Positions 34,026-43,438 of a stretch of 64,000 bases of DNA are shown here, piece after piece. Position numbers and translations under genes: made by a program. Each line of letters starts with the position of its first letter. The stretch's first letter is position 1. The notes beneath the pieces were generated by a model. It was not told where the DNA came from. It searched no databases and saw nothing but the letters and a program-made list of their open reading frames with translations. This DNA is from Bog-756 sp963812525 (GTDB taxonomy: Bacteria > Actinomycetota > Acidimicrobiia > Acidimicrobiales > RAAP-2): assembly GCA_963812525.1 (NCBI GenBank), contig CAWEVL010000012.1, positions 124,001-188,000 of the forward strand, written 5' to 3'.

Positions 34026-34966
34026 ATGGGTGGCCGACAGGACGCCGGGGGTCGCACCAAGTTCCGCCGAGCGTGCACGGTGTTGATGTGTAGCGGAGTG
34101 CTGGTTCTGGCCTCGTGTGGAACCTCGCCCAGTTCCCGCCCCGTGTCGACATCCAGGTCAACGGTGTCGGTGATCGTGTCGCACAAACCGCTGATCACGG
34201 CGGCCTCGGGCAGCCAGCTGTTCGTGATCAGCGGGACCTTCCGGGTGCCCCACCCCGGGATCTACACGGTGGTGGCCGTCGGTGGAGGCGGGGGAGGAGG
34301 TGGGGGAGGCTCCGCTCTGAGGTCCGGAGGTGTCTCCGATCAGGTGGGGGGGCGGGCGGTGCCGCGGGAGCGGTGACCGTGAAGAGCTTCTTCGGCCACA
34401 CCGGCCAGCGCTTTGCCATCGTGGTCACGCCGGGCGGCAGTCCCGGAGTGGGAGGCGCCGCCAACGGCGGGTCAGGAGCCCAGGGCGGTACGGGAGGTAC
34501 GTCCAGCTGCGTCGGCATCGCGTCTGCCGACGGAGGTGTGGGCGGTGCCGGTTCGCCGGGGAACAGCAACGCCTCGGTCCTCGGTCCGATCGCGGCCGGC
34601 AACGCCAGCTCTGGAACGGCCCGAGGGGTCGGTTCCGGCGGTGGCGCCGGGGTCCTCGGTGGCGGGACGTCCGGTTCGGCCAATGTCTACGCGTGGCCGG
34701 GGGGCGGAGGTGGGGGCACGGCCTCCACGGACAAGGGCGGGGGCGGCGGCGGGTCCGCCGGCACCAGTGGCACGGTGTCGCCCGGTGGGGGAATCGCAAC
34801 CATGCCCGGCGTCAACGGTGGGAACGGATCCACCAACCGCATCTACACGAGCGGTGCGGGAGGGGGAGGGGGCGGCGGTGGCGCCCCCTCCGGCCGCGGA
34901 GGCTTCGGCGGTGCGGGGGTGGCAGGATTCGTGGCCGTGCTCTACGGAAGCTACATCGCCGGATAG
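34026..34966 (+). CDS. Glycine-rich lipoprotein 2, reading-frame change at a G7 tract
   Basis: Paralogue of the lipoprotein at 31797. Starting at ATG 34026, it has lipobox VLASC (Cys 31), the GSQLFVISGTF segment and poly-Gly. The frame ends at 34376 (VPRER then stop). The rest of the domain (AGAVTVKSFFGHTGQRF to YGSYIAG, stop 34966) is in the -1 frame. The switch falls in G7 at 34346-34352, read G GGG GGG in frame. A -1 slip there gives QVGG-AGGAAG, matching paralogue 1 without gaps. It may be programmed frameshifting, phase variation or a base-count error. Confidence 0.7.
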
Positions 34967-35003
34967 ACGCCGGCGATGTCCGCAGTCTGGCAGGCACCAC
35001 GGC

Positions 35004-35411
35004 TCACTGGATCGCAGGATCACAGTGAATCGCCGTGGCCGGCAGGGCGATTCGCAGGGCACCGCCGTTGATGATGACGATGCTGACCGTGGAGTGGATG
35101 GATGCTCGGGCGGCCAGTTCGGATGTTCCGAGCGCATTCTCCGAATAGTCGCCGGTGGGACCGTTGGCGGTGACGACGCAGGCCGGGATGGCAGCGGCCG
35201 TGCTGATGTTGGTGACCGTGAAGGTCACACTCACCGCATGCGGGTTGACGGCGACGATCCGGTCGGTCGAGGCGCGGAACACGGCTGGTTCCGCCGCGTC
35301 GATGGAATGGATGAGCGCTCCTGTGACCAGTGCCAAGATCAGGAGCACCAGCCCGGCAATGACCCAGTCCCTCCGGCCGGCTCGTTCCACTCCCAGTGTG
35401 TTCAGATCCAT
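35004..35411 (-). CDS. Single-pass membrane protein with extracytoplasmic beta domain
   Basis: 135 aa. One transmembrane helix (about residues 17-36, WVIAGLVLLILALVTGALI) then an outside domain with alternating beta strands (VSVTFTVTNIST, SIHSTVSIVIING), like FxLYD/DUF-type small beta sandwiches. Two Cys (in PACVV and the end HCDPA) might form a disulfide. ATG 35411. Convergent with the glycine-rich gene, 37 nt apart, and divergent from the family A gene at 35693. Function unknown. Confidence 0.7.
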   Translation of the reverse strand: MDLNTLGVERAGRRDWVIAGLVLLILALVTGALIHSIDAAEPAVFRASTDRIVAVNPHAVSVTFTVTNISTAAAIPACVVTANGPTGDYSENALGTSELAARASIHSTVSIVIINGGALRIALPATAIHCDPAIQ

Positions 35412-35692
35412 ACCGTGTCACAGTCCTACCCAACTGAGGTCGCCGATGAAGGAGACAGATGTGTGATCCCAGCGCGGAACCTGCATGGTAGTGGAACCGC
35501 CACCCCGTTTCGTAGCCATGTCGCCGCTCTTGGAGGTCAACCGGGACAATCGTGAGGGTGGTGGGACCGGTGGAGCCCGGAGCGGGCCGTGTTCCCCATC
35601 CGTCGAAGCATGACAGGGAGTCCCTCCGCGCTCTAGCGTGCAGTGCGGAAAGGGGGTAGGGACCGCTGACAACTGAGGCGCCCGACAGTTCA

Positions 35693-37693
35693 GTGGCAGG
35701 CGGTCCAGACGTCGCGACGGACGACCCGCGGTGCGGTCTCCGTCGTTTCCGAGGTGCCATGGTGATTGCCACCCTGGTGGCGGCAATCCCCTATGTGTGG
35801 GTGCTGTGGGACCTGTTCATGCCCTCGATCAATCCGCTGCAATCCGGCGCTCCTGGCTCCCTGTCCCGGTCGGCCTACGACGCACAGGCTCGAGCCATGA
35901 TGGCCGGCCATTTCACTCTGGCGAACGGCAGCATCGGCACGGAGGCGTTCGTCCATGATGGGCATCAGTACACGTACTTCGGCATCGTCCCATCACTGCT
36001 GCGGATGCCGGTCTTCCTGGTCACCCACGCCCTGGACGGCCGACTGACTGCCGTCTCCATGCTGTGTGCCTGGTTGGTCACCGCCCTGTTCGCTTCCTTG
36101 CTCCTGTGGCGGATCCGGATCGTGATCCGGAGCGATGCACCCCTCGGCTGGGCGGAGACCACATCCTACGGATTTCTCCTCGCGTCGATCCTGGCCGGAT
36201 CCGTCTTCCTCTACCTGGCCTCGCAGCCGAATCAGTACTCCGAGGATCTGGCCTGGAGCGTTGCTCTCACCTCCGGGAGTTTGTTCGCCCTGCTGGGCGT
36301 GGTCGAGCGCCCTTCGTGGGGCCGAGTCAGCGCGTGCGGTGCCACGGTGCTACTCACCAATCTCAACCGGGCCACCACCGGGTACGCCTGCGTCATCGCC
36401 GCACTGTTGGTGTCGGCCTGGTTCGGCCTTGGGCGGGCCGGGCCGGAACGCCGTCGATGGTGGGCCCCGATGCTGTTGGCCGCGCTGGTACCCATGGTGG
36501 CCGGCATGGCGATCGACCTGGCCAAGTTCGGCATTCCCTTCGGCGTCCCCGTCTCGGCGCAGTTGCTGTTCAAGGGGGGTGGCTTCATCCACATCAACGG
36601 AGGCCACTACTACAGTCTTCGCTTCGTCCCCAGCGCGCTCCAGGCCTATGTCGACCCGACCAATCTGCGGTTCACCTCGCTGTTCCCCTACATCACCCTG
36701 CCGGACATCCCGAGTCATTCGATCGCCCACACCAGGCTCTTCACCCGAGCTCCGACGGCCAGCGTGGTGGCCACGGCCCCGCTGCTGGTGGTAGCCGGCG
36801 TCTGGGGCGCCATCGTCACCTTCCTGCCCCACCGAGACACGGTGGAGCGTTCCCTCCGGATCCTTCTGATCGCCATGGCCGCCACTGCCGGCTCGGCAAT
36901 GATCGACGGATGGATTCTCGAGCGATTCGTCGGGGACTTCCTGCCTCTACTCATGCTGGCGGGCATGATCGGCACGGTGGACGTGTGGCGCCGTCTCGCC
37001 GGTAGACGTCGGGGGACGCGCCTGTCGGTAGTCATTGGGATATTCGTACTGGCCCTGTTCGGTGCGGCCGCCAATCTGGGGCTGGCGGTGACCCCCGCCA
37101 CGGACTGGACCCAGGGGCAGCTGGTCCGCTACGTCGAGGCCCAGCGCGCCTTCAGTGACATCACCGGCCACCCCCTCAGCCGGGATGTCGTGAGGGGGAG
37201 TTCCTTTCCCCGCCCCGCTCCCATGGGTCAATTGTTCATCCAGGGGTCGTGCTCCGCCCTCTACGTTGCCGACCAGGAACCTCCGGGCGGGCTGTACATT
37301 CCCTACCTCATCTGGCTACCGGTGGAACGGGCTCCGCACACGCCGATCTGCGACTCGCTGCTCGGGTCGGCCACGGACATTCGACCCCCGGCACTGAGCA
37401 CGTCGATCGTGGAGCCGCCCCGGAGCTCCGACGTCACCGGACCCAATGTGGCCGTCGTCGTCTCGACCGCGGGCAAGTCCGAAGCCGTTTCGGTGCGAAT
37501 CGTCCTGATTCGGACGCCGAAGAACACGGGCCGCGTCCTCGGCCGGGCCACGTACGCCCACTCGGAGTGGACCTACACATGGGACACCCTCGCCGTCCCC
37601 AACGGCACCTACGACCTGAGGAGCCTGGCCACCAGCAAGTCCGGTAGCTCGGCGGTCAGCCCGGCCCACCCTGTGACGGTCGACAATCCCTAA
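35693..37693 (+). CDS. Family A large membrane protein with C-terminal Ig-like domain (copy 2)
   Basis: 666-aa paralogue of 21637-23682. Matching features: YDAQARAMMAGHF and YTYFGIVPSLLRMP in the first outer loop, TNLNRATTGYACVI in the middle, and the Ig-like end with NGTYDLRSLATS. More than ten helices; the C-terminal ~180 residues are outside. GTG 35693 is used; a CTG nine codons upstream (35666) sits behind a purine-rich GGGGGTAGGG and could be the real start. Likely acts on polyprenyl-linked sugars; substrate unknown. Confidence 0.75.
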   Translation: MAGGPDVATDDPRCGLRRFRGAMVIATLVAAIPYVWVLWDLFMPSINPLQSGAPGSLSRSAYDAQARAMMAGHFTLANGSIGTEAFVHDGHQYTYFGIVPSLLRMPVFLVTHALDGRLTAVSMLCAWLVTALFASLLLWRIRIVIRSDAPLGWAETTSYGFLLASILAGSVFLYLASQPNQYSEDLAWSVALTSGSLFALLGVVERPSWGRVSACGATVLLTNLNRATTGYACVIAALLVSAWFGLGRAGPERRRWWAPMLLAALVPMVAGMAIDLAKFGIPFGVPVSAQLLFKGGGFIHINGGHYYSLRFVPSALQAYVDPTNLRFTSLFPYITLPDIPSHSIAHTRLFTRAPTASVVATAPLLVVAGVWGAIVTFLPHRDTVERSLRILLIAMAATAGSAMIDGWILERFVGDFLPLLMLAGMIGTVDVWRRLAGRRRGTRLSVVIGIFVLALFGAAANLGLAVTPATDWTQGQLVRYVEAQRAFSDITGHPLSRDVVRGSSFPRPAPMGQLFIQGSCSALYVADQEPPGGLYIPYLIWLPVERAPHTPICDSLLGSATDIRPPALSTSIVEPPRSSDVTGPNVAVVVSTAGKSEAVSVRIVLIRTPKNTGRVLGRATYAHSEWTYTWDTLAVPNGTYDLRSLATSKSGSSAVSPAHPVTVDNP

Positions 37694-37823
37694 GGGTGTG
37701 GGGCATCCAGGGGATCTACCTAGGGCGTGATGCTGATCGCGAGCTCGAATCCCGGTAGGTCACAGCGATCACGGTTGGCGGCTGGGCGACCGGCCCAACT
37801 CCTCGGAGCACACTCGACAGCCT

Positions 37824-39341
37824 CTAGGGGTCTGGTGGGTTGGCGAAGAGACTGAGGTGGTGCTTCTGGGCTATTCGGGCCTGTTGCCGAACAAAGGCCT
37901 CCGGATAGAAGGGGTCCAGCGGAAACTGGACCGTTGCATCGGTCGTATGGTCGATGATCCTCAGCACGTGCGCAGCCACTTCGCTGCTGGTGTGGAGCTC
38001 ACGTGCCCTCTGGAGCCCAAAATGGAGGCCGAGGCTGATCTGCACGACAATGACCGCGGCAAGGACCCAGCGGGCCACCGCGATCGCGGTGCTGTGGATC
38101 CCTCGCGGACCGGTCTGTCCCTGTTGGGTCAGCTGGCCCGCCGGATCGTCGGTATCGGAAGGTTGCGGCTGGGGTTCTGTCCCAAGGGATGGTCGTGCTA
38201 GCAGCGCCAGGAAGATCCCGATCGGGACCAACAGATCGAAGGTCGTATATCGGGACTGGCTGGCCGCAGGAAGTCCGAATATACCCCGCCCTTCGGTGAT
38301 CATGGCATCGAAGAGCAAACCGACGATCATGAGCGCCACCCCGATCGGGGCAGCCCCGTCCCGATCACGGCGAATGCCATAGAGGCACAGAGTGAACAAC
38401 GCCAACACGAGCAGGACCACGCCGAGGATCATCACGCCTGGGTTGCCCGAGCTGGCATTCGGTTGGGCGTAACCGAGCACATCTCCGATTGCGAATATGA
38501 AGAACTTGACGGCCGCCAGGGGGTGCTCAAGTGCGTAGGAGTGACTGGGTGAACCCTCGCTGGTATTGAGGTTGTGGAAATAGACACCGACCGATGCCAC
38601 CGCGGACACGATCCAGGCGACCACGAAGGGCGTGCTTCGATGCCGGTGGTACAAGAGGACAAGGCCGGCGGCCCAGATGAGCAGTCCCTGCAGGGACGAG
38701 AAGCTGCCGACCACCGCGGCGATGACGGCTCCCCCAAACGCGAGCCAGGTCAGAGTGACGCGGTCGATGAGCACAATGGATACCGCCAGTGACAGGTACA
38801 CCAGACACCACGCCATCTGGAATCCCTCGAGCAGGTTCTCGTACTGCACGATCGACAAGGACAGGAAGGCAACCGGGCAGTAGTAGAGCCACGGTGTGGT
38901 GGGCGCCCGCCGTCGGTGCGCCAGGATGAGCAGAACGGTCGCCACCACTACCATGGCGGCACTCAGGTACTCCTCGATCTGTGTGTTGAAGAGCGTGACG
39001 CGAGCCAGCACCAGCACGATCAGATTGGGAAAGAAGATGCGATTCTCGTTGTGCTGGGCCCACAGAGAGCTCCAGTCGAAGAGGTGGACATAGGAGTGGG
39101 CGATCACCGTCACGTCATCCCATTGGTCCCCGAAGATGACGTTGACGCTGTACAGACGCAGAAGCCAAAGGCAACCGATCAACGGTAGACCGAAGCCCAA
39201 AACCGTCAAGAGACCGACCAGTCTCGGATCGAGCCGGTCGACGAACCTCCGGTGGTGGTCTGACCCCTCGGAACCGGAGGCCAGCCGCTCGGTCAGGGCG
39301 TCAGAGGTTGCTGGCGTCACCGATCCCTCTGGGGTCGCCAC
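37824..39341 (-). CDS. Family C polytopic membrane protein (copy 2)
   Basis: 505-aa paralogue of 29928 and 50671, with GDQWDDVTVI after the first helix and HNENRIFFPNLIVLVLA, then YYCPVAFLSLSIVQYEN. The soluble C-terminus ends HHLSLFANPPDP. About 11 helices. It stands alone without an adjacent YfhO-like gene, unlike the other two copies. GTG 39341 is the first start; its first ~40 residues are hydrophilic and poorly conserved, so the start is uncertain. Codon choice looks less GC-rich than in the sulfation region. Confidence 0.72.
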   Translation of the reverse strand: MATPEGSVTPATSDALTERLASGSEGSDHHRRFVDRLDPRLVGLLTVLGFGLPLIGCLWLLRLYSVNVIFGDQWDDVTVIAHSYVHLFDWSSLWAQHNENRIFFPNLIVLVLARVTLFNTQIEEYLSAAMVVVATVLLILAHRRRAPTTPWLYYCPVAFLSLSIVQYENLLEGFQMAWCLVYLSLAVSIVLIDRVTLTWLAFGGAVIAAVVGSFSSLQGLLIWAAGLVLLYHRHRSTPFVVAWIVSAVASVGVYFHNLNTSEGSPSHSYALEHPLAAVKFFIFAIGDVLGYAQPNASSGNPGVMILGVVLLVLALFTLCLYGIRRDRDGAAPIGVALMIVGLLFDAMITEGRGIFGLPAASQSRYTTFDLLVPIGIFLALLARPSLGTEPQPQPSDTDDPAGQLTQQGQTGPRGIHSTAIAVARWVLAAVIVVQISLGLHFGLQRARELHTSSEVAAHVLRIIDHTTDATVQFPLDPFYPEAFVRQQARIAQKHHLSLFANPPDP

Positions 39342-40053
39342 CTATCCCCTCCTTGCCCCGGCCCGGCCTCCGCCGCCAACAATATCCCACAAGGTGGTAA
39401 AGAACGTCACACGACAGCCACCTCCTCCCTCCCCGTAACGCGCCCATCCGCACGAGCGCGATGCCTCATCCATGGCCGCCGACACTACCGGAAGATGGTT
39501 GCGCGATGGCCAAAGGACAATCCCAACGGAAAGCGATCCAATCACATGCTGGCGGGCCCGTGCGCCTGTCTCGAAACGCCGCGCCCGGATCGGTACAGTA
39601 CTGTCTTCCGCAGGTGGGGTCGGATCGTTTGTGGTCACGCCGATTCCGGATGCCGTGAGACGCCCGCATACCGAAAGGTCAGGGGATGGGTTGGTCCTGC
39701 AAGCCGAATGGAGGTGGTCAATCCGCCTGGTCGAGTCCGGCCCGGAGCACCCGGTTGTGGTCACGGTGGCCCCACTCTCCACCCTCGATTCCCACCGTCA
39801 CCACCCGATGATCATCGATGGCAAGTCGGTTCGCAACGGTGAGAGAATCCGAAGGACTCAGGGGACTGGCCCCTACCTCGTGCCACACATGCGTCCTCAA
39901 CCGGACGCCATCGGACAGCAGCTCTGAGGGACGACAGTCAGTGACGGCGTGGCACCGGGAATCAGGCGGACCCTGTCCGAGTGCTCGAACGGTCGAGGTT
40001 TCGGAGCGGCACCGGGAGCCTTCCCGACGCAGAGAAGATGTGAGACTGAAGGC
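39342..40053. other. Gene-free or doubtful interval
   Basis: 712 nt between divergent genes. A 151-aa frame (39472-39927, +) and overlapping frames on both strands cross it; none has a ribosome-binding site or known domain. A 10-bp palindrome ACAGTACTGT lies at 39595-39604. The stretch is richer in A/T than most of the window and probably carries promoters for both sides. Confidence 0.4.
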
Positions 40054-41523
40054 GTGACCAAGTCGGGAACAACCGATAACCAGGCACTTGACATGACCAC
40101 GGATCACTCCCCTCGGCTCACAACCCGACTCTCGATCGCGATCCTCGTGATTGCGTATCTCTCCTTGGCCCTCACCTTCACCCTGGCGACGCGGGCGTAT
40201 GAAGCCGATGATGAGGCGGCACATACCGACTATGTCGAGTACATCGTCCAGCACCACTCGATCCCGCAGATAAGTGTGGCCAATGGCGGGGAATCCCACC
40301 AGCCTCCCCTCTACTATCTCCTCGAAGCGGGCTGGCAGGAAGTTCTGGGGATTCGGGCGTTCGTTCCGCACGTCGCCTTGGTCAAGGAGCCGATCGGGCC
40401 GAACCAGCTGGTGTTGTCCCACGACTACACTCCCGCCCAACGCCAGGCGGCGGTGCATCTCCACGAGTTGCGTCTGCTTTCCGTCATCTTCGGTCTGGGA
40501 ACGGTCCTCCTGACCTACGCCGGAGCCAGAGTCATCGGACTTGGTCAGGTGTTCGCGCTCGGATGCGGTCTGGTGGTCGCTCTGCTCCCCAGGGAACTGG
40601 TCCTCTCTACCGACCTGACCAACGATTCCCTCATAATTACCCTCAGCGCCCTTGGCCTGGTGCTGTATCTGTTGGCGGAGCGTGCCCGGTCCGAGGGCCG
40701 CCTCGGCCATCGACGCCTCCATCTGCTGGCCATGGGCCTCGCGCTTGGTGCCGGGGCAATCACAAAATTCAGCGGCCTTCCTGTGGCTGGCATATTGATG
40801 GCTCTGGCCTTCGTACCTTCGATCGCGCTGAAGCAGAGGGACGTCGGAGGTACGGCTGCCAGACTCACGACTGGGCGGTCCGGGAGCATCCCATCTCTCA
40901 GCTTGGCGCCGCGCTTTCTCGTTGACGGGGTATTGGCTGTCGTCGCGTTCTTGGCCGTGTCGGGATGGTGGTTCATCAGGAACAAGATCCTGTACGGACA
41001 ATGGTTGGCGAGCAGAAGGAGCGAGGGGTATCTGAAAGCCTTCCTGGGGGGCGCCCATCCCGTGTCGTGGAGCTCACACCTGCTCTTCCACGAGGTGCCT
41101 CAGGTATTTCTCCAGACCAGTTGGTACGGACAGCCCAATCTATCCTTGCCGACCTGGATGAACGGCGTCCTGGCTGCTGCGGGTCTTGGGTGTTTGGCTG
41201 TCGGGACCTGGGCCCTCGTCTCTCGTCGGCCACGGGCGCGGCTCACGGTGCCAGGACTGTCCGCGGCTGCGCTGGTCGGGTGCATCCTGGGTGGGTTGAT
41301 TGCCGTGATCATCAATATCAAGACCACGTCGATCGGGGATGCCCGGGTGGCCTTCGTCGGCATCGCGGCATTCGCAACGGTCTTGGTCATGGGCAGCACC
41401 CGCCTGGTCGAACGAGTGAAACCTCGCTTGGCCCCAATAGGCCTGTGGGCATGGCCGGCCGTGCTTCTGGCGCTGGATGTCTACGTAGTTGTGCGGTTTC
41501 TGATCCCACTGGGCGGTCTCTGA
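40054..41523 (+). CDS. GT-C-like membrane protein (DUF2142/GT39-like)
   Basis: 489 aa, about 10-11 helices. The first outer loop has DDEAAHTDYVEYI followed by SHQPPLYYLLEAG, the DE-x-H / HxPLYY pattern of DUF2142 and PMT-like proteins, in which the acidic pair is thought to be catalytic. It likely moves a sugar from polyprenyl phosphate to an outside acceptor. GTG 40054 and ATG 40093 are both possible; neither has a strong Shine-Dalgarno, and the protein core starts after 40093. Confidence 0.72.
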   Translation: MTKSGTTDNQALDMTTDHSPRLTTRLSIAILVIAYLSLALTFTLATRAYEADDEAAHTDYVEYIVQHHSIPQISVANGGESHQPPLYYLLEAGWQEVLGIRAFVPHVALVKEPIGPNQLVLSHDYTPAQRQAAVHLHELRLLSVIFGLGTVLLTYAGARVIGLGQVFALGCGLVVALLPRELVLSTDLTNDSLIITLSALGLVLYLLAERARSEGRLGHRRLHLLAMGLALGAGAITKFSGLPVAGILMALAFVPSIALKQRDVGGTAARLTTGRSGSIPSLSLAPRFLVDGVLAVVAFLAVSGWWFIRNKILYGQWLASRRSEGYLKAFLGGAHPVSWSSHLLFHEVPQVFLQTSWYGQPNLSLPTWMNGVLAAAGLGCLAVGTWALVSRRPRARLTVPGLSAAALVGCILGGLIAVIINIKTTSIGDARVAFVGIAAFATVLVMGSTRLVERVKPRLAPIGLWAWPAVLLALDVYVVVRFLIPLGGL

Positions 41524-41939
41524 TCTCATCCATGGGTGAGGGCCCGATCGGGTCAACGGTCGAAGGTGGCTCCCAGTGCCTCCGGGTGGCGCGTCGCCGC
41601 GATTGCCGTTCTTCGCCCCGGAACGAGCGCGGAATCCGCCATGGGCCCCTGGTCATAGTGGAAGATCGTCCGAAGCCGGGCTCATATTGCCACGCTGCTA
41701 CGGGTGGAAGCAGTGATGGGCGCCGGATCGGGACGGTCCAGCTGCCGAATGGGCTCCTCGGGGCTGGGGTGGTCTGGGAAGCAACCGACCATCAACGCGA
41801 CCGAAAGGGCGCCACTGCGTTGTCAGACCGGCTCGAGGAATGCCGACGAAGCGGAAATCCGGAAGCTGAGGGGTCCGGGAAGAAAATTGAGATCCGCATA
41901 GATCGTGCCTGACCGCAACGTGCCGCACCCGAGTTCCAG
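41524..41939. other. Gene-free interval between convergent genes
   Basis: 416 nt after the GT-C-like gene. Immediately downstream of its stop is a weak dyad (CTCATCC around ATGGGTGAG). The remaining sequence has only short frames with poor starts. No feature can be supported. Confidence 0.4.
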
Positions 41940-43304
41940 TCAAGGCACCTGGCGACGTTGCCCCGAACGACGCTGTCTGCGGTCGATCACGAACGATACC
42001 GTGGCCATGATGCCGACGGCGGCCAGCACCGCGAGTGAGGGTTCTGCAGCCATCCGCATCCGGGTGCTCCCGTAGAAGGCGGCTGAGTTCAATGCGACCA
42101 CGGCGAGCGGCACGGTGACGATCACCAGGGATTTCCACGAAATGGTGGCCAGGACTATCAGTCCCAGTATCACGAAGGGCAGCAACACCCAGTAGAGGAT
42201 TCTGCCTGCTTGCTCGTAACCGGTGACCCGTCCCTCGGCTGTGGCGAGAGACAACTGGAAGCTCTGATTGCCGAATCCCCAGAGGGACATCTCACGCGCC
42301 AGGACGAGTCCCGGAATGTCACTGAGGTGGTTGCGGGCAAAGGTCTCGGCTTGACGAGTGGCGGCCCGATTGAGGGTCAGTTCGGTGTAGGACCTGGCCC
42401 CACCGGGCGGCCTGGTGTGTTTGATGAGGAAAATGTACTCGTCTATTGCGCAGGCATAGTTGAAGCTGCCGTAACTGGAGCTGCTCGGATTCAACGCAGC
42501 CGGGCAGTAGGACCCGGCCAGGGTCACCCCACCGTTGGTGGACAATGATGCCCCACCGAGCTGAATGTCATTTCGGACGACCCACGGTGTCAGCACGACG
42601 AGGAATCCCACCAGGAGGGCCAAACCGGCCTGGATCCGCTTGCGTCTGCCTGCGGCCGCCATCAAGATCACCGGTATACCGAGAAGCACGACAAGGTCGA
42701 TCGCCTCGCTCCTGATCAGGATGGCGACGGCGATCAGGAGTCCGAGGCTTCCAAACCGCCAGGCCGTAGGGCGATCGACGCACCGGAGTGCCATCAGCAG
42801 GATTCCCGGGATGACCACGAGATACACGCTTTCGCTCATAAGGATGCCGCTGGGTTGAAACCAAACAGGGCTTGCCGCGGCGATGGCGGCACCCACCAGC
42901 CCGACCGACGGACCAGCCAGTCTCCGCCCGAGCAATCCGAGCAGCAGGACTCCGGCCCCGGCCACGATTGATACCGCAACACGTTGCTCCCCGATCGAGT
43001 GAAGACCGAGCCAGTCGAAACATGCCAGTAGTAGCGAAAAGACAGGCGGGTGATTCGCGGTCGGGTGACCCGAGAGTGTCTCGTATCCCTTTCCGCTGGC
43101 GAGATATGCAGCGGACACGTGGAAGAACTTGGCGTCGGCCGTGAGGCCGCGGGACATGACCGAGATGGCGAATGCGACCCTCACGGCGATCCCGAGAGCC
43201 ACGATACCGAGGAGGGTTGGCCAGAACCAGGCTGGATTCCCTTGTGGCCGATCCGGAGAGTCTTGGTCAAGCCGCCGAGTTGGCCAGACGGCATCCACGC
43301 TCAT
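41940..43304 (-). CDS. GT39/PMT-like membrane glycosyltransferase
   Basis: 454 aa, about 11 helices. ADAKFFHVSAAYLASGKGY in the first outer loop and TANHPPVFSLLLACFDWLG just after match the PMT_2/ArnT pattern, with an early Asp and an HPP motif. Such enzymes use polyprenyl-phosphate sugars outside the membrane. ATG 43304 gives a short N-terminus before helix 1. The open frame to 43700 would run into the upstream gene and is rejected. It follows the gene at 43439 by 134 nt on the same strand. Confidence 0.75.
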   Translation of the reverse strand: MSVDAVWPTRRLDQDSPDRPQGNPAWFWPTLLGIVALGIAVRVAFAISVMSRGLTADAKFFHVSAAYLASGKGYETLSGHPTANHPPVFSLLLACFDWLGLHSIGEQRVAVSIVAGAGVLLLGLLGRRLAGPSVGLVGAAIAAASPVWFQPSGILMSESVYLVVIPGILLMALRCVDRPTAWRFGSLGLLIAVAILIRSEAIDLVVLLGIPVILMAAAGRRKRIQAGLALLVGFLVVLTPWVVRNDIQLGGASLSTNGGVTLAGSYCPAALNPSSSSYGSFNYACAIDEYIFLIKHTRPPGGARSYTELTLNRAATRQAETFARNHLSDIPGLVLAREMSLWGFGNQSFQLSLATAEGRVTGYEQAGRILYWVLLPFVILGLIVLATISWKSLVIVTVPLAVVALNSAAFYGSTRMRMAAEPSLAVLAAVGIMATVSFVIDRRQRRSGQRRQVP

Positions 43305-43438
43305 TGACGATACCGGTTTTTGCGAACCGTGTGAGGAGGTGCACCCTGCGGCGGTTACCGGAGGATCGGTAGCCGCCGCCGACGGACTGGCGGAGGGGAC
43401 CTCGGGTGCACCGTTCCGACGGGGTCTGGTGCCTCCAC

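Noticed and set aside
39595..39604. ACAGTACTGT palindrome
   Set aside because: Short and single; no repeated copy or link to a promoter seen.
39472..39927. 151-residue frame on the + strand
   Set aside because: No ribosome-binding site, no recognisable domain, and competing frames on the other strand; left as an intergenic interval.
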